Program-made: the position numbers and the translations under genes
Assembly (NCBI GenBank): GCA_009926295.1
Contig: RFPF01000042.1
Location: 1-16,623 of the forward strand
DNA from: Planctomycetia bacterium
Lineage (GTDB): Bacteria > Planctomycetota > Planctomycetia > Pirellulales > UBA1268
Length of the DNA: 16,623 bases
Direction: 5' to 3'
Shown: piece by piece, positions 1 through 9,958 of the stretch
How the letters are laid out: the number at the start of each line of letters is the position of its first letter
Numbering within the stretch: position 1 is the stretch's first letter
The notes under the pieces: generated by a model
What the model saw: only the letters and a program-made list of their open reading frames with translations
Told to the model about the DNA's origin: nothing
Database searches by the model: none

Positions 1-3147
<3,147 letters not shown>

Positions 3148-3163
3148 GGCGGCTCCAGCGGGC

Positions 3164-3180
3164 GGAAAAAACAAATTTCC
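3164..3180. promoter_or_regulatory. AT-rich interrupted palindrome between carB and ahpD
   Basis: The arms GGAAA and TTTCC flank the seven-base centre AAACAAA, forming a small dyad that stands out in very GC-rich sequence. It lies between two divergent genes, 17 bases upstream of the carB start, in the carB leader. It could be an operator or simply an AT-rich leader favouring ribosome access. No regulator can be named. Confidence 0.25.
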
Positions 3181-3182
3181 CG

Positions 3183-3212
3183 AACGTAGCATCCCCGCCC
3201 CTCGACGGGCAA
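3183..3212 (-). promoter_or_regulatory. Candidate sigma70-like promoter for carB
   Basis: Read on the minus strand, TTGCCC (3212-3207) and TACGTT (3188-3183) lie 18 bases apart, about 36 bases before the carB start codon. The match to TTGACA/TATAAT is only moderate. An AT-rich stretch (3164-3180) sits in the resulting leader. Position and spacing support it; there is no direct evidence of activity. Confidence 0.3.
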
Positions 3213-3220
3213 CGACCGGC

Positions 3221-3226
3221 TACAAT
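3221..3226 (+). promoter_or_regulatory. Candidate -10 element for ahpD
   Basis: TACAAT matches the sigma70 -10 consensus at five of six positions and lies 59 bases before the ahpD start. No convincing -35 hexamer is found at 16-18 bases upstream (the region reads CTCGAC too close), so the promoter type is uncertain. Confidence 0.3.
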
Positions 3227-3285
3227 CCACGCGAAACCTCCGGCAACCGCGCCGCAGCACCCTCCCTCGGAACGATCCCGCGACC

Positions 3286-3819
3286 ATGTCGATCTCCACG
3301 CCCGCGCTCGACGCCCTTCGAGACACCCTGCCCGACGAACTGAAGGACATCCGCCTCAACCTCTCGAGCGTGCTTTCAGGCGAAAACCTCCAGCCGCCGC
3401 AGGCGTTCGGCATCGCCCTCGCCGCGGCCAGATTCGCCCGGGCGCGGCCCCTCGTGGCCGCCCTCGAATCCGACACCCGCGCGGGCCTCGGCGATGGGGC
3501 GGCCGCCGTGATCTCCGACGCCATCGCGTCCGCCGGGATCATGGGGATGAACACCGTGTACTACCGCTTCCGCCACATGCTCGGCAAGGAGAGCTACGAG
3601 GCCCGTCCGCCCCGCCTGCGCATGGGGCGCATGGCACAGCCCGCCACGAACAAGGCCGACTTCGAACTCATGAGCCTCGCCTGCGCCGCCCTCGCCGGCT
3701 GCGAATTGTGCATCAAGAACCACGAGGCGAGCCTCGTGCACCTCGGCGTGAGCGAGGACGCCTGCCACGACGCCGTCCGCATCGCCGCCGTGATCAACGC
3801 CGCAGCCCAGGCTTCGTAG
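3286..3819 (+). CDS. ahpD: AhpD-type alkyl hydroperoxidase (carboxymuconolactone decarboxylase fold)
   Basis: AhpD proteins are small all-helical thiol peroxidases that use a CxxC pair, and in mycobacteria AhpD reduces AhpC as part of the peroxide defence. The 177-residue protein carries the motif GCELCIKNHE, giving Cys139, Cys142 and His146, with Glu127 twelve residues before the first cysteine as in the known proton-relay arrangement. The second residue between the cysteines is Leu, where Mycobacterium tuberculosis AhpD, as I recall it, has a histidine. Length matches the family (about 175). No ahpC or oxidative-stress regulator is visible, so the partner is unknown. It is divergent from carB and convergent with the LptF-like gene. 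Only a weak GGAAC precedes the ATG. A general AhpD-like or CMD-family protein is the fallback call. Confidence 0.88.
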   Translation: MSISTPALDALRDTLPDELKDIRLNLSSVLSGENLQPPQAFGIALAAARFARARPLVAALESDTRAGLGDGAAAVISDAIASAGIMGMNTVYYRFRHMLGKESYEARPPRLRMGRMAQPATNKADFELMSLACAALAGCELCIKNHEASLVHLGVSEDACHDAVRIAAVINAAAQAS

Positions 3820-3830
3820 GCCGGGCTTCC

Positions 3831-3852
3831 GGCTTCCCGAGTCAGGGAGGCT
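3831..3852. terminator. Hairpin between convergent ahpD and lptF-like genes
   Basis: Arms GGCTTCCC (3831-3838) and GGGAGGCT (3845-3852) enclose the six-base loop GAGTCA. Eight pairs form on the plus strand, two of them G-U wobbles. It lies 11 bases after the ahpD stop and 13 bases beyond the stop of the opposing gene, the right place for a shared terminator. There is no clear U tract on either side, so intrinsic termination is plausible but unproven. Confidence 0.4.
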
Positions 3853-3865
3853 TGGGCGAGCTGAG

Positions 3866-5050
3866 TCACCCGCGGACGACGCGGCGCAGGAGCCACAGGC
3901 CCCAGAGCGTGACCAGCACGTTGCCCATCCACACCGCCTGGGGCGGCAGCATGCCGGCCTTCACGCGGGAAACGCCGAGCATGAATACGGGATAGTAGAC
4001 GACGAGGATGGGCAGGAAGCAGAGGAAGAAGCTCGTGAGGAAGTCGGCGTTGCGCATCCGGATCGCCATCGGGGCTCCCACGAGCACGAAGCACAGGCAG
4101 CTGAAGCCGTTGGCCCAGCGCCGCCACGGCTCCATGATGATGCGGTTGAGCCGGCCGGTGGCCTGCCTTTCCTGCTGCCGCTCCGGTTCGACGGCCGCCG
4201 GCGTGGTCTGTTCGAGGTGACCGGTGAATATCCCGATCGCAGCCTTCGCAGCCGCCAGCCGATGAATCTGCCCGATCGCCGCCACTTGTTCGACGCGGGC
4301 CGTGGGGAAGTCCGCCAGCGGAATCTCGGAGGGGCTCGACGACACCGTTTCTTTGCGGCTCACGGCATCCAGCGGCACCACGCGCTCGATCGTGTCTGGA
4401 AACACCGCCTTGACGTCGCCCACGTGGAGCGTGCCGTTGCGGCAGGTGATCGACAGCGTGCCAGTCTTGGGGTCGGCCCGCATTTCCGCCTCCGCCGCGG
4501 AGACCGTCACCGGAGCCGTCTCGCCGCCGGGCTGGAAGGAGAGCGTCGGCCGCACCAGCTTCCGGCCCTCGACTCCCTTGACGTTGATCGACAGTTTCGC
4601 GGTGCTGTACGACCGCTGCTGCCGGAGACGGCCGTAGATGATCTCCTCGACGCTGCCCACGATCACGCGGCGGACGCCGTCGCGGCCCCACGACACCGCG
4701 ACGTCGTTGAGCCATACCGACACGAAGCTGACGACGACCGCGAGGCCGACGGCCGGCCAGATCGCGGCCAACGGGGTGATGCCCGCCGCCTTGAGCGCCG
4801 TGATCTCGTTGCTCGCCGACATCCGCCCGAACACGCTGGCGACGGCGAAGAGCATCGTGCCGGGAACGGCGAACCGCATCGCCTCGGGCAGCACGTAGGG
4901 CACGAGCTGGGCGATCTGCAGCATGCCGAGCCCCTGCTGCTGTGCCTCCTTCACGAGCCCGACGACGAGCATGAAGAGCGTGAGCGCACCGAGGGCGACC
5001 AGGAACACCTGCAGGAGCTCGGCGAGCACGTAACGCGTGACGATCTTCAT
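3866..5050 (-). CDS. LptF/LptG-family inner-membrane permease
   Basis: LptF and LptG are the membrane subunits of the LptB2FG ABC transporter that extracts lipopolysaccharide from the inner membrane and passes it to the periplasmic Lpt bridge. The 394-residue protein has the family layout: membrane segments near 12-33, 60-76 and 93-115; a periplasmic region of about 180 residues (about 120-300) expected to form the beta-jellyroll; and three more segments near 313-330, 338-360 and 372-390. The stretch RMSASNEITALKAAGI after the second segment is typical of YjgP/YjgQ proteins. Length is slightly above the E. coli proteins (about 360). Its ATG overlaps the stop of the upstream phosphatase gene as ATGA, so translation is probably coupled. 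Only one permease is present, so F and G cannot be told apart; the other subunit and LptB must lie elsewhere. Confidence 0.9.
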   Translation of the reverse strand: MKIVTRYVLAELLQVFLVALGALTLFMLVVGLVKEAQQQGLGMLQIAQLVPYVLPEAMRFAVPGTMLFAVASVFGRMSASNEITALKAAGITPLAAIWPAVGLAVVVSFVSVWLNDVAVSWGRDGVRRVIVGSVEEIIYGRLRQQRSYSTAKLSINVKGVEGRKLVRPTLSFQPGGETAPVTVSAAEAEMRADPKTGTLSITCRNGTLHVGDVKAVFPDTIERVVPLDAVSRKETVSSSPSEIPLADFPTARVEQVAAIGQIHRLAAAKAAIGIFTGHLEQTTPAAVEPERQQERQATGRLNRIIMEPWRRWANGFSCLCFVLVGAPMAIRMRNADFLTSFFLCFLPILVVYYPVFMLGVSRVKAGMLPPQAVWMGNVLVTLWGLWLLRRVVRG

Positions 5051-6399
5051 GATTCTGACGCCGCGGTGCCGCCGATCGTGTCGCCGTGGCGGGCCCGCTC
5101 GATGGCTCGCGTGTAGATCGCCAGCGCTTCGCCGAGGGCCACCACCGCCTCGTGCGTGGCCTGTTCGGCCGCGTGCCGCCGCACCCGGGCCACGATCGCC
5201 GTCGTCCGCTCGCGGTCGGCGTCGCCGAGGCCGGCGGCGGCCGACTCCACGCTCGACGCGATCTTTTCGATCAGGCCCTCGGTCGGAGAGCAGTCGGAGG
5301 TGCGATAGGGTCCCTTGCCGACCTGCCGGCCCGGCGGCAGGACGCGACCCGAACCACCGCCGGGAGCGAGGAGACCGAGCATCGCCATCAGCCCCGACGC
5401 GATGGTCACCAGCACGGCGGCGCCACAGCCGAGCATGCTCACCGCGTCGGCGATGTCGGCGCCGATGGCGGCACGCAGCCCCGCCATCAACTCGCTCGTG
5501 GGGAAGAGAAGCAGCGAAGCGAACAGGCCCGCGGCCGCGATCGCGAGCCACTTCCACGGCACCGCCGCCCGGCCGGTCGCAGCCGTCGGTTCGTCCGTGA
5601 GCGCCCAGGGAGCGTCGGTCGCCGACACCTTCGACACCTCCTCCGCACCGGCCCGGGCGACCACCACGGTCACGTTGTCGGGCGCGCCGCGCACCAGTGC
5701 CAGGCCCACGAGGGCGGCGGCCGCCTCGCGCGGCTCGAACTCCGCGGCGAGGAGGCCGATCTCTTCGTCGGCCATCTGGCCCGAGAGGCCGTCGCTGCAG
5801 AGCACGAACGTATCCCCGTCGTGCACGGGAAATGGACCCTCGATGTCGACGTCGACCTTGGGATGCGGCCCCATCGACCGCGTGATGATGTTCTTCGGCG
5901 CGGCCCCAGCCGCCTGCTCCCGAGACATCCCGCCGGCGAGTTCGAGCTCCCACACGAGCGAGTGGTCACGGGAGAGCTGCTCGATCGTGCGGCCGCGCAC
6001 GCGGTAGGCACGGCTGTCGCCGATGTGCCCCACCAGCGCCCCCCGCGGCAGCAGCACCAGCACCGTGCAGGTGGTGCCCATCCCGTGCAGTTCCGCTGCA
6101 CTCTCCCCCTTGGCGTTGATCTCCGCGTTGACCTGCTCGATGCTCCGCCGCAGCGCGAGGGGCGGCGAGTGCTGGGCCGCCTTCTCGTAGGCCAACGGAA
6201 CCCGTTCGGCCGCGATGCCGCTGGCCAGCTCGCCGGCGGCGTGTGCTCCCATTCCGTCGGCCACGAGGAACAGCCAGCCCCGCGCGCGGTACTGCTGCGG
6301 GCTCGAGGGGGGCAGGACGGTGCACGAGTCCTGGTTGTTCGACCGTCGGCGACCGACGTCGGAGAGGTCGCTGCAGATGAGGCTCGTGCCTTTGCCCAC
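5047..6399 (-). CDS. Membrane-anchored PP2C-family Ser/Thr protein phosphatase
   Basis: This enzyme removes phosphate from phosphoserine/threonine using a two-metal centre, opposing Hanks-type kinases. From the GTG chosen here the protein has 450 residues. Visible PP2C motifs, in order: DVGRRRSNNQDS (14-25), VADGMGAHAAGE (46-57), GMGTTCTVLV (106-115), GHIGDSRAY (124-132), LSRDHSLV (142-149), NIITRSMG (170-177), LCSDGLSGQM (200-209) and PDNVTVVVA (240-248). The metal-binding aspartates D24, D48, D203 and D241 are all present, so it should be active. Two hydrophobic segments (about 282-299 and 321-344) and a soluble tail of about 105 residues follow; the tail is not recognised. The open frame continues upstream to 6564, but that would overlap the divergent lipoprotein gene, and PP2C domains usually begin shortly before the first motif, so GTG at 6399 is preferred despite a weak ribosome binding site. 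It overlaps the permease gene by four bases. Confidence 0.9.
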   Translation of the reverse strand: MGKGTSLICSDLSDVGRRRSNNQDSCTVLPPSSPQQYRARGWLFLVADGMGAHAAGELASGIAAERVPLAYEKAAQHSPPLALRRSIEQVNAEINAKGESAAELHGMGTTCTVLVLLPRGALVGHIGDSRAYRVRGRTIEQLSRDHSLVWELELAGGMSREQAAGAAPKNIITRSMGPHPKVDVDIEGPFPVHDGDTFVLCSDGLSGQMADEEIGLLAAEFEPREAAAALVGLALVRGAPDNVTVVVARAGAEEVSKVSATDAPWALTDEPTAATGRAAVPWKWLAIAAAGLFASLLLFPTSELMAGLRAAIGADIADAVSMLGCGAAVLVTIASGLMAMLGLLAPGGGSGRVLPPGRQVGKGPYRTSDCSPTEGLIEKIASSVESAAAGLGDADRERTTAIVARVRRHAAEQATHEAVVALGEALAIYTRAIERARHGDTIGGTAASES

Positions 6400-6433
6400 G
6401 CGTCGCGAAGCCCAGGGTGCGGTCTGAAGGCGG

Positions 6434-6439
6434 ATTCTA
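6434..6439 (-). promoter_or_regulatory. Candidate -10 element for the PP2C-permease pair
   Basis: On the minus strand this reads TAGAAT, five of six matches to the -10 consensus, 34 bases before the proposed GTG start of the phosphatase. The expected -35 region is GC-rich and shows no good TTGACA match. It would drive both overlapping genes. Confidence 0.3.
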
Positions 6440-6546
6440 GCGAGGGCACGCGGCCGGGGCGATACGCGTCTGTCGGGGCAAACTGCGGAGAAAACCCCTC
6501 GCGGCCTGCACTGGCGGGGCACGGCCACGATCCCTATCGTCCGCGC

Positions 6547-7149
6547 ATGCTGCCTCGGACGCATTTTTTCGGCGCGTGCGCCTTCGTCGCGGCGGCCGTC
6601 GTCGCCGTCGCCTGTTCAGGCTGCGTGCAGCGCCGCATGACGATCCGAAGTTCCCCGCCGGGTGCGCTCGTCTACGTCGACGACTACCAGATCGGCTCGA
6701 CGCCGGTGTCGACCGACTTCACCTACTACGGCACCCGCAAGATCCGGCTCGTCAAGGACGGCTACGAGACGCTCACCGTCCGCCAGCCCTTCCCGATCCC
6801 GTGGTACCAGGTGTTTCCGCTCGACTTCGTGACCGAGAACATCTGGCCGGCGGAGATCCGCGACGAGCGGGTCGTGGACCTGGCGCTGGCGCCGCTGGCG
6901 GCGACACCACCCGAGGAGGTGGTGGCGCGTGCCGAACAGGCCCGGGCCTCGGCGGGCAGCCTGCCGGCTCCGCCGCCCAAGCCCGTCGCACCGCCGGTGG
7001 TCGTGCCGCAGCCCATCCCGCCGCCGCCGCAGCCGCTTCCGCCGCCGGGAGGCGGGCCCGTCTTTCCCGCCCCGCCGCCCGCCCCGGCATTTCAGCAGCC
7101 TCCGCGGAATGCTCCCGCACAGGGAATTCCGAGCCTGGGCGTGCCATAA
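6547..7149 (+). CDS. PEGA-domain lipoprotein with proline-rich tail
   Basis: The 200-residue protein starts with a lipoprotein signal: a hydrophobic stretch (8-22) ending in VACSGC, making Cys26 the likely lipidated residue. It is therefore probably exported and membrane-anchored. Residues 32-72 form a PEGA-type beta domain (SSPPGALVYVDDYQIGSTP, then IRLVKDGYETLTV), a small fold common in surface and regulatory proteins of planctomycetes. A segment rich in aromatic residues follows (PIPWYQVFPLDF, 83-94). Residues 139-190 are a low-complexity proline-rich tail that could span peptidoglycan or act as a flexible linker. No clear ribosome binding site precedes the ATG. The gene is divergent from the PP2C gene and ends ten bases before the ligase gene, so it probably leads that operon. 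Its specific role is unknown. Confidence 0.85.
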   Translation: MLPRTHFFGACAFVAAAVVAVACSGCVQRRMTIRSSPPGALVYVDDYQIGSTPVSTDFTYYGTRKIRLVKDGYETLTVRQPFPIPWYQVFPLDFVTENIWPAEIRDERVVDLALAPLAATPPEEVVARAEQARASAGSLPAPPPKPVAPPVVVPQPIPPPPQPLPPPGGGPVFPAPPPAPAFQQPPRNAPAQGIPSLGVP

Positions 7150-7159
7150 TCGTGGCCGC

Positions 7160-8458
7160 ATGTCCGCCCCAGCGCCGTCCCCGTCTCCACTCTCGCGCGC
7201 CGCGCTCGACCGGCTGAAACTCGAACGCCTCCGCAGGCTCATCGGCGAGATCCTGCCGGCGAACCGCTTCTACGCCGAGAAGCTGGCCCGCGCATCCGCC
7301 GCGCCGGAATCGCTCGCCGAACTGGAGCACTGGCCGTTCACCTACAAGGATGAACTCGTCACCGGCGCGCACCCGGGCACGCCCGTGAACCTGACCTGGC
7401 CCGCGGAACGTTACGTGCGGTTTCACCAGACCAGCGGCACGCACGGGCGGCCGCTGCCCGTCTTCGACACCGCCGCCGACTGGGAATGGTGGATGGGATG
7501 CTGGCGCGAGATCCTCGATCGGGGCGGCGTGCGGGCCGGCGACCGGGTGCTCGTGGCGTCCTCCTTCGGGCCCTATGCCGGCTTCTGGAGCGCATTCGAC
7601 GCCGTGCTCGAGCGCGGCGCCATGGCGGTGCCCACGGGCGGCATGCCGAGCCTCGCACGACTGGAGATGGCCCGCAGCCTCGGTGTCACGGCGATCGTCG
7701 CGACGCCGAGCTATGCGATGCACCTCGCGGAAGTGGCCCGGGATCACAAGATCGACACCGCGCGGCTGCCGGTGCGGCTGGTGATCGTCGCCGGCGAGCC
7801 CGGCGGCTCGATCCCCAGCGTGCGTGCCCGGATCGCCGAGGCCTGGGGCGCCGACGTGCTCGACCATGCCGGGGCCACCGAGGTGGGGCCGTGGGGCGCG
7901 GGCACGCTCGACGGCGACGGCATCCACGTGCTGGAGCCGTTCTTTCATGCGGAGTTTCTCGCCGTCGAGACGGGTCGGCCCGCGGCGGCCGGCGAACTCT
8001 CCGAACTCGTGCTCACGACGCTCGGCCGCGCGGGCGCCCCCGTGATCCGCTACCGCACCGGCGACCTCGTGCGGCCGCGGTGGCCCGATGCCGACGCGGC
8101 TTGCCAGCTGGTCTGGCTCGAGGGAGGCGTGCTGGGCCGCACCGACGACATGGTGGTCGTCCGCGGCGTGAACATCTTTCCGAGCGCCATCGACGAGATC
8201 GTCCGCAGCTTCCCCGAGATCGTGGAATATCGCCTCACGCTCGACACCGTCGCGAGCCTCGATTCGATGTCGCTGGAAGTGGAGGACCACCTCTCGGACC
8301 CCGTCCGAGTGGCCAGAGAACTGCAGGTGCGGCTCGGACTGCGGGTCGACGTGGCGGCCGTTCCGATCGGCAGCCTGCCGCGGTTCGAGGGTAAGGGCCG
8401 CCGCATCGTCGATCGCCGTGCAAAGACTCGCGTGCCCGCGTCGGCGCCCATCCCATGA
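7160..8458 (+). CDS. PaaK-like adenylate-forming ligase (phenylacetate-CoA ligase family)
   Basis: Members of this family activate a carboxylic acid with ATP to an acyl-adenylate and usually pass it to coenzyme A. The 432-residue protein has the expected motifs: the phosphate-binding loop TSGTHGRP (91-98), DHAGATEVG (235-243) for the adenine pocket, YRTGDLVRP (298-306) with the ribose-binding Asp302, the hinge motif GRTDDMVVVRG (326-336), and a C-terminal subdomain ending in FEGKGRR, with Lys412 as the likely catalytic lysine. The length agrees with PaaK (about 430-440). No paaABCDE or other aromatic-catabolism gene is nearby, so phenylacetate is not assured as substrate. It follows the lipoprotein gene by ten bases without its own clear ribosome binding site and overlaps the DUF971 gene as ATGA, so coupled translation is likely. 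Confidence 0.88.
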   Translation: MSAPAPSPSPLSRAALDRLKLERLRRLIGEILPANRFYAEKLARASAAPESLAELEHWPFTYKDELVTGAHPGTPVNLTWPAERYVRFHQTSGTHGRPLPVFDTAADWEWWMGCWREILDRGGVRAGDRVLVASSFGPYAGFWSAFDAVLERGAMAVPTGGMPSLARLEMARSLGVTAIVATPSYAMHLAEVARDHKIDTARLPVRLVIVAGEPGGSIPSVRARIAEAWGADVLDHAGATEVGPWGAGTLDGDGIHVLEPFFHAEFLAVETGRPAAAGELSELVLTTLGRAGAPVIRYRTGDLVRPRWPDADAACQLVWLEGGVLGRTDDMVVVRGVNIFPSAIDEIVRSFPEIVEYRLTLDTVASLDSMSLEVEDHLSDPVRVARELQVRLGLRVDVAAVPIGSLPRFEGKGRRIVDRRAKTRVPASAPIP

Positions 8459-8778
8459 CGCAGCCCGTACCGCGATCGATTCGCAGGCTCGACGACCCAC
8501 GCGCCCCCGGCGCGATCGAGATCACATGGACCGACGGCGCGACTCACGCCTATTCCCCGCGGCTCCTGCGCGATGCCTGCCCGTGCGCCACCTGCCGCGA
8601 GAAACGCGCGGAGCCAGCGCGGCCAAATCCCCTCGCCGTGCTCGCGCCGGAGGAGATCGCTCCGCTCGCGATCACCGGCATGAACCCCGTGGGGCAATAC
8701 GCCTATTCGATCGAATTCTCCGACGGTCACTCGAGCGGCATCTACACGCTCGACTACCTGCGCGAACTCGGCGGGTGA
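8455..8778 (+). CDS. DUF971 (gamma-butyrobetaine hydroxylase-like N-terminal) domain protein
   Basis: The 107-residue protein is a single DUF971 domain. Visible hallmarks are WTDGATHAYSPRLLRDACPCATCR (in parts: WTDG at 25-28, cysteines 42, 44 and 47) and the C-terminal pattern VGQYAYSIEFSDGHSSGIY (79-97) followed by LRELGG. In gamma-butyrobetaine hydroxylases the related domain binds zinc; stand-alone bacterial versions have no agreed function, and some are fused to Mrp/ApbC iron-sulfur carrier proteins. The three closely spaced cysteines suggest metal binding here. Its start codon overlaps the stop of the ligase gene (ATGA), so the two are probably made together. Nothing in the sequence shows a direct functional link to the ligase. 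Confidence 0.9.
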   Translation: MTQPVPRSIRRLDDPRAPGAIEITWTDGATHAYSPRLLRDACPCATCREKRAEPARPNPLAVLAPEEIAPLAITGMNPVGQYAYSIEFSDGHSSGIYTLDYLRELGG

Positions 8779-8814
8779 CGCGCGAGTCGTGTGCATTCAT
8801 CAAGTCGCCCGACA

Positions 8815-8844
8815 CGGCTTGGGGCTCCCCGCACCCCGACGCCG
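8815..8844 (+). terminator. Weak hairpin after the DUF971 gene
   Basis: CGGC (8815-8818) and GGGG (8821-8824) can pair with CCCC (8834-8837) and GCCG (8841-8844), with small internal bulges and a nine-base loop. It lies about 36 bases after the DUF971 stop and before the next operon's promoter candidate. No U tract follows. In sequence this rich in GC such a fold can arise by chance. Confidence 0.25.
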
Positions 8845-8855
8845 GACTGGGCAGG

Positions 8856-8885
8856 TTGAACGTGGGCAGCGTAATCTGGCAGAAT
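8856..8885 (+). promoter_or_regulatory. Candidate promoter for the isomerase-sialidase-peptidase operon
   Basis: TTGAAC (8856-8861) and CAGAAT (8880-8885) are 18 bases apart, each matching the sigma70 consensus at four of six positions. The -10 is 43 bases before the isomerase start. The region is less GC-rich than its surroundings, as expected for a promoter. Confidence 0.33.
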
Positions 8886-8928
8886 TCGAGAGTCATCCGC
8901 CAGCAACCGTCATACTCGAGGAGGTCTG

Positions 8929-9930
8929 ATGGCCCGTCCAGTCACGCTGTTCACAGGCCAGTGGGCCGATCTTCCGCTCGAGGATCTCGCCCGCAAGGGG
9001 CGTGAGTTCGGCTATCAGGGGCTCGAGCTCGCCTGCTGGGGCGATCACTTCGACGTCACGAAGGCGCTCCAGGAGAGCGGCTATTGTGCCGCCAAACGCG
9101 ACACGCTCGAGCGGCACGACCTCTCCGTGTATGCGATCTCGAATCATCTCGTGGGCCAGGCGGTGTGCGACCGTATCGACGAGCGACACAAGTCGATCCT
9201 TCCGCCGCACGTGTGGGGTGACGGCAGACCCGACGGCGTCAACAAGCGGGCCGCCGAGGAGATGAAGAACACGGCCCGCGCGGCGCAGAAGCTCGGCGTG
9301 TCGGTCGTGAACGGCTTCACGGGCTCGTCGATCTGGCACCTGCTCTATTCGTTCCCGCCGGTGCCCGAGTCGATGCTCGCCGCCGGCTTCGCGGAGTTCG
9401 CCGACCGCTGGAACCCGATTCTCGACGTGTTCGCCGAGTGCGGCGTGCGATTCGCGCTCGAGGTTCATCCGACCGAGATCGCCTTCGACACGGTGACGGC
9501 CCAGCGGGCGCTCGACGCACTCGGCCGCCGGGAGGAGTTCGGATTCAACTTCGACCCGAGCCACCTCCACTGGCAGGGTGTCGACCCGGTCGAGTTCATC
9601 CGCACGTTCCACGACCGGATCTATCACGTCCACATCAAGGATGCGGTGGTCACCCTCAACGGCCGGAGCGGGATCCTCGGCAGCCATCTCAACTTCGGCG
9701 ACCCGCGCCGTGGCTGGGACTTTCGTTCGCCGGGCCGGGGCGGCGTGGATTTCGAGGAGATCATCCGCGCGCTCAACCAGGTCGGCTACGAAGGGCCGCT
9801 TTCGGTGGAGTGGGAGGATTGCGGGATGGACCGAGAGCACGGCGCCGCAGAGGCCTGCGAGTTCGTGCAGAACCTCGACTTCGCCCCGAGCAACCGGAAA
9901 TTCGATTCGGCGTTCGCCGAGGAAGCCTGA
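8929..9930 (+). CDS. Sugar phosphate isomerase/epimerase-like TIM-barrel protein
   Basis: The 333-residue protein belongs to the xylose-isomerase-like TIM-barrel family (AP endonuclease family 2; COG1082, IolE-like). These are metal-dependent enzymes acting on sugars, inositols or their keto forms. Expected metal ligands are visible: Glu178 in LEVHP, Asp209 in FNFDPSHLHWQG, His235 in YHVHIKD and Glu294 in SVEWED. GYQGLELACWGDHFD (28-42) is typical of the first barrel strands. A strong ribosome binding site, GAGGAGGT (8918-8925), precedes the ATG. There is no signal peptide, so it should be cytoplasmic. The sialidase-like gene begins 28 bases downstream, so both are probably in one transcript. 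The substrate cannot be read from sequence; such proteins often pair with Gfo/Idh/MocA dehydrogenases, but none is in the window. Confidence 0.85.
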   Translation: MARPVTLFTGQWADLPLEDLARKGREFGYQGLELACWGDHFDVTKALQESGYCAAKRDTLERHDLSVYAISNHLVGQAVCDRIDERHKSILPPHVWGDGRPDGVNKRAAEEMKNTARAAQKLGVSVVNGFTGSSIWHLLYSFPPVPESMLAAGFAEFADRWNPILDVFAECGVRFALEVHPTEIAFDTVTAQRALDALGRREEFGFNFDPSHLHWQGVDPVEFIRTFHDRIYHVHIKDAVVTLNGRSGILGSHLNFGDPRRGWDFRSPGRGGVDFEEIIRALNQVGYEGPLSVEWEDCGMDREHGAAEACEFVQNLDFAPSNRKFDSAFAEEA

Positions 9931-9958
9931 CGGCTCGCCGTCCGGTCGCGAGGAGATG

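Noticed and set aside
5086..6546. The first 487 codons of a plus-strand open frame that ends as the lipoprotein gene
   Set aside because: It lies antisense to the well-supported PP2C gene and encodes Arg/His-rich sequence; the lipoprotein starts at 6547 with a clear lipobox.
6534..6546. TATCGT as a -10 element giving a leaderless lipoprotein transcript
   Set aside because: Only four of six matches and no -35 at the right distance; too weak to annotate.
6773..8500. Minus-strand 575-codon open frame opposite the ligase
   Set aside because: Composition is that of a shadow frame and no domain is seen, while the plus strand has a full set of ligase motifs.
8862..8877. TAATCT (8872-8877) as the -10 partner of TTGAAC
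   Set aside because: The spacing is only 10 bases; the CAGAAT at 8880-8885 gives 18 bases and was used instead.
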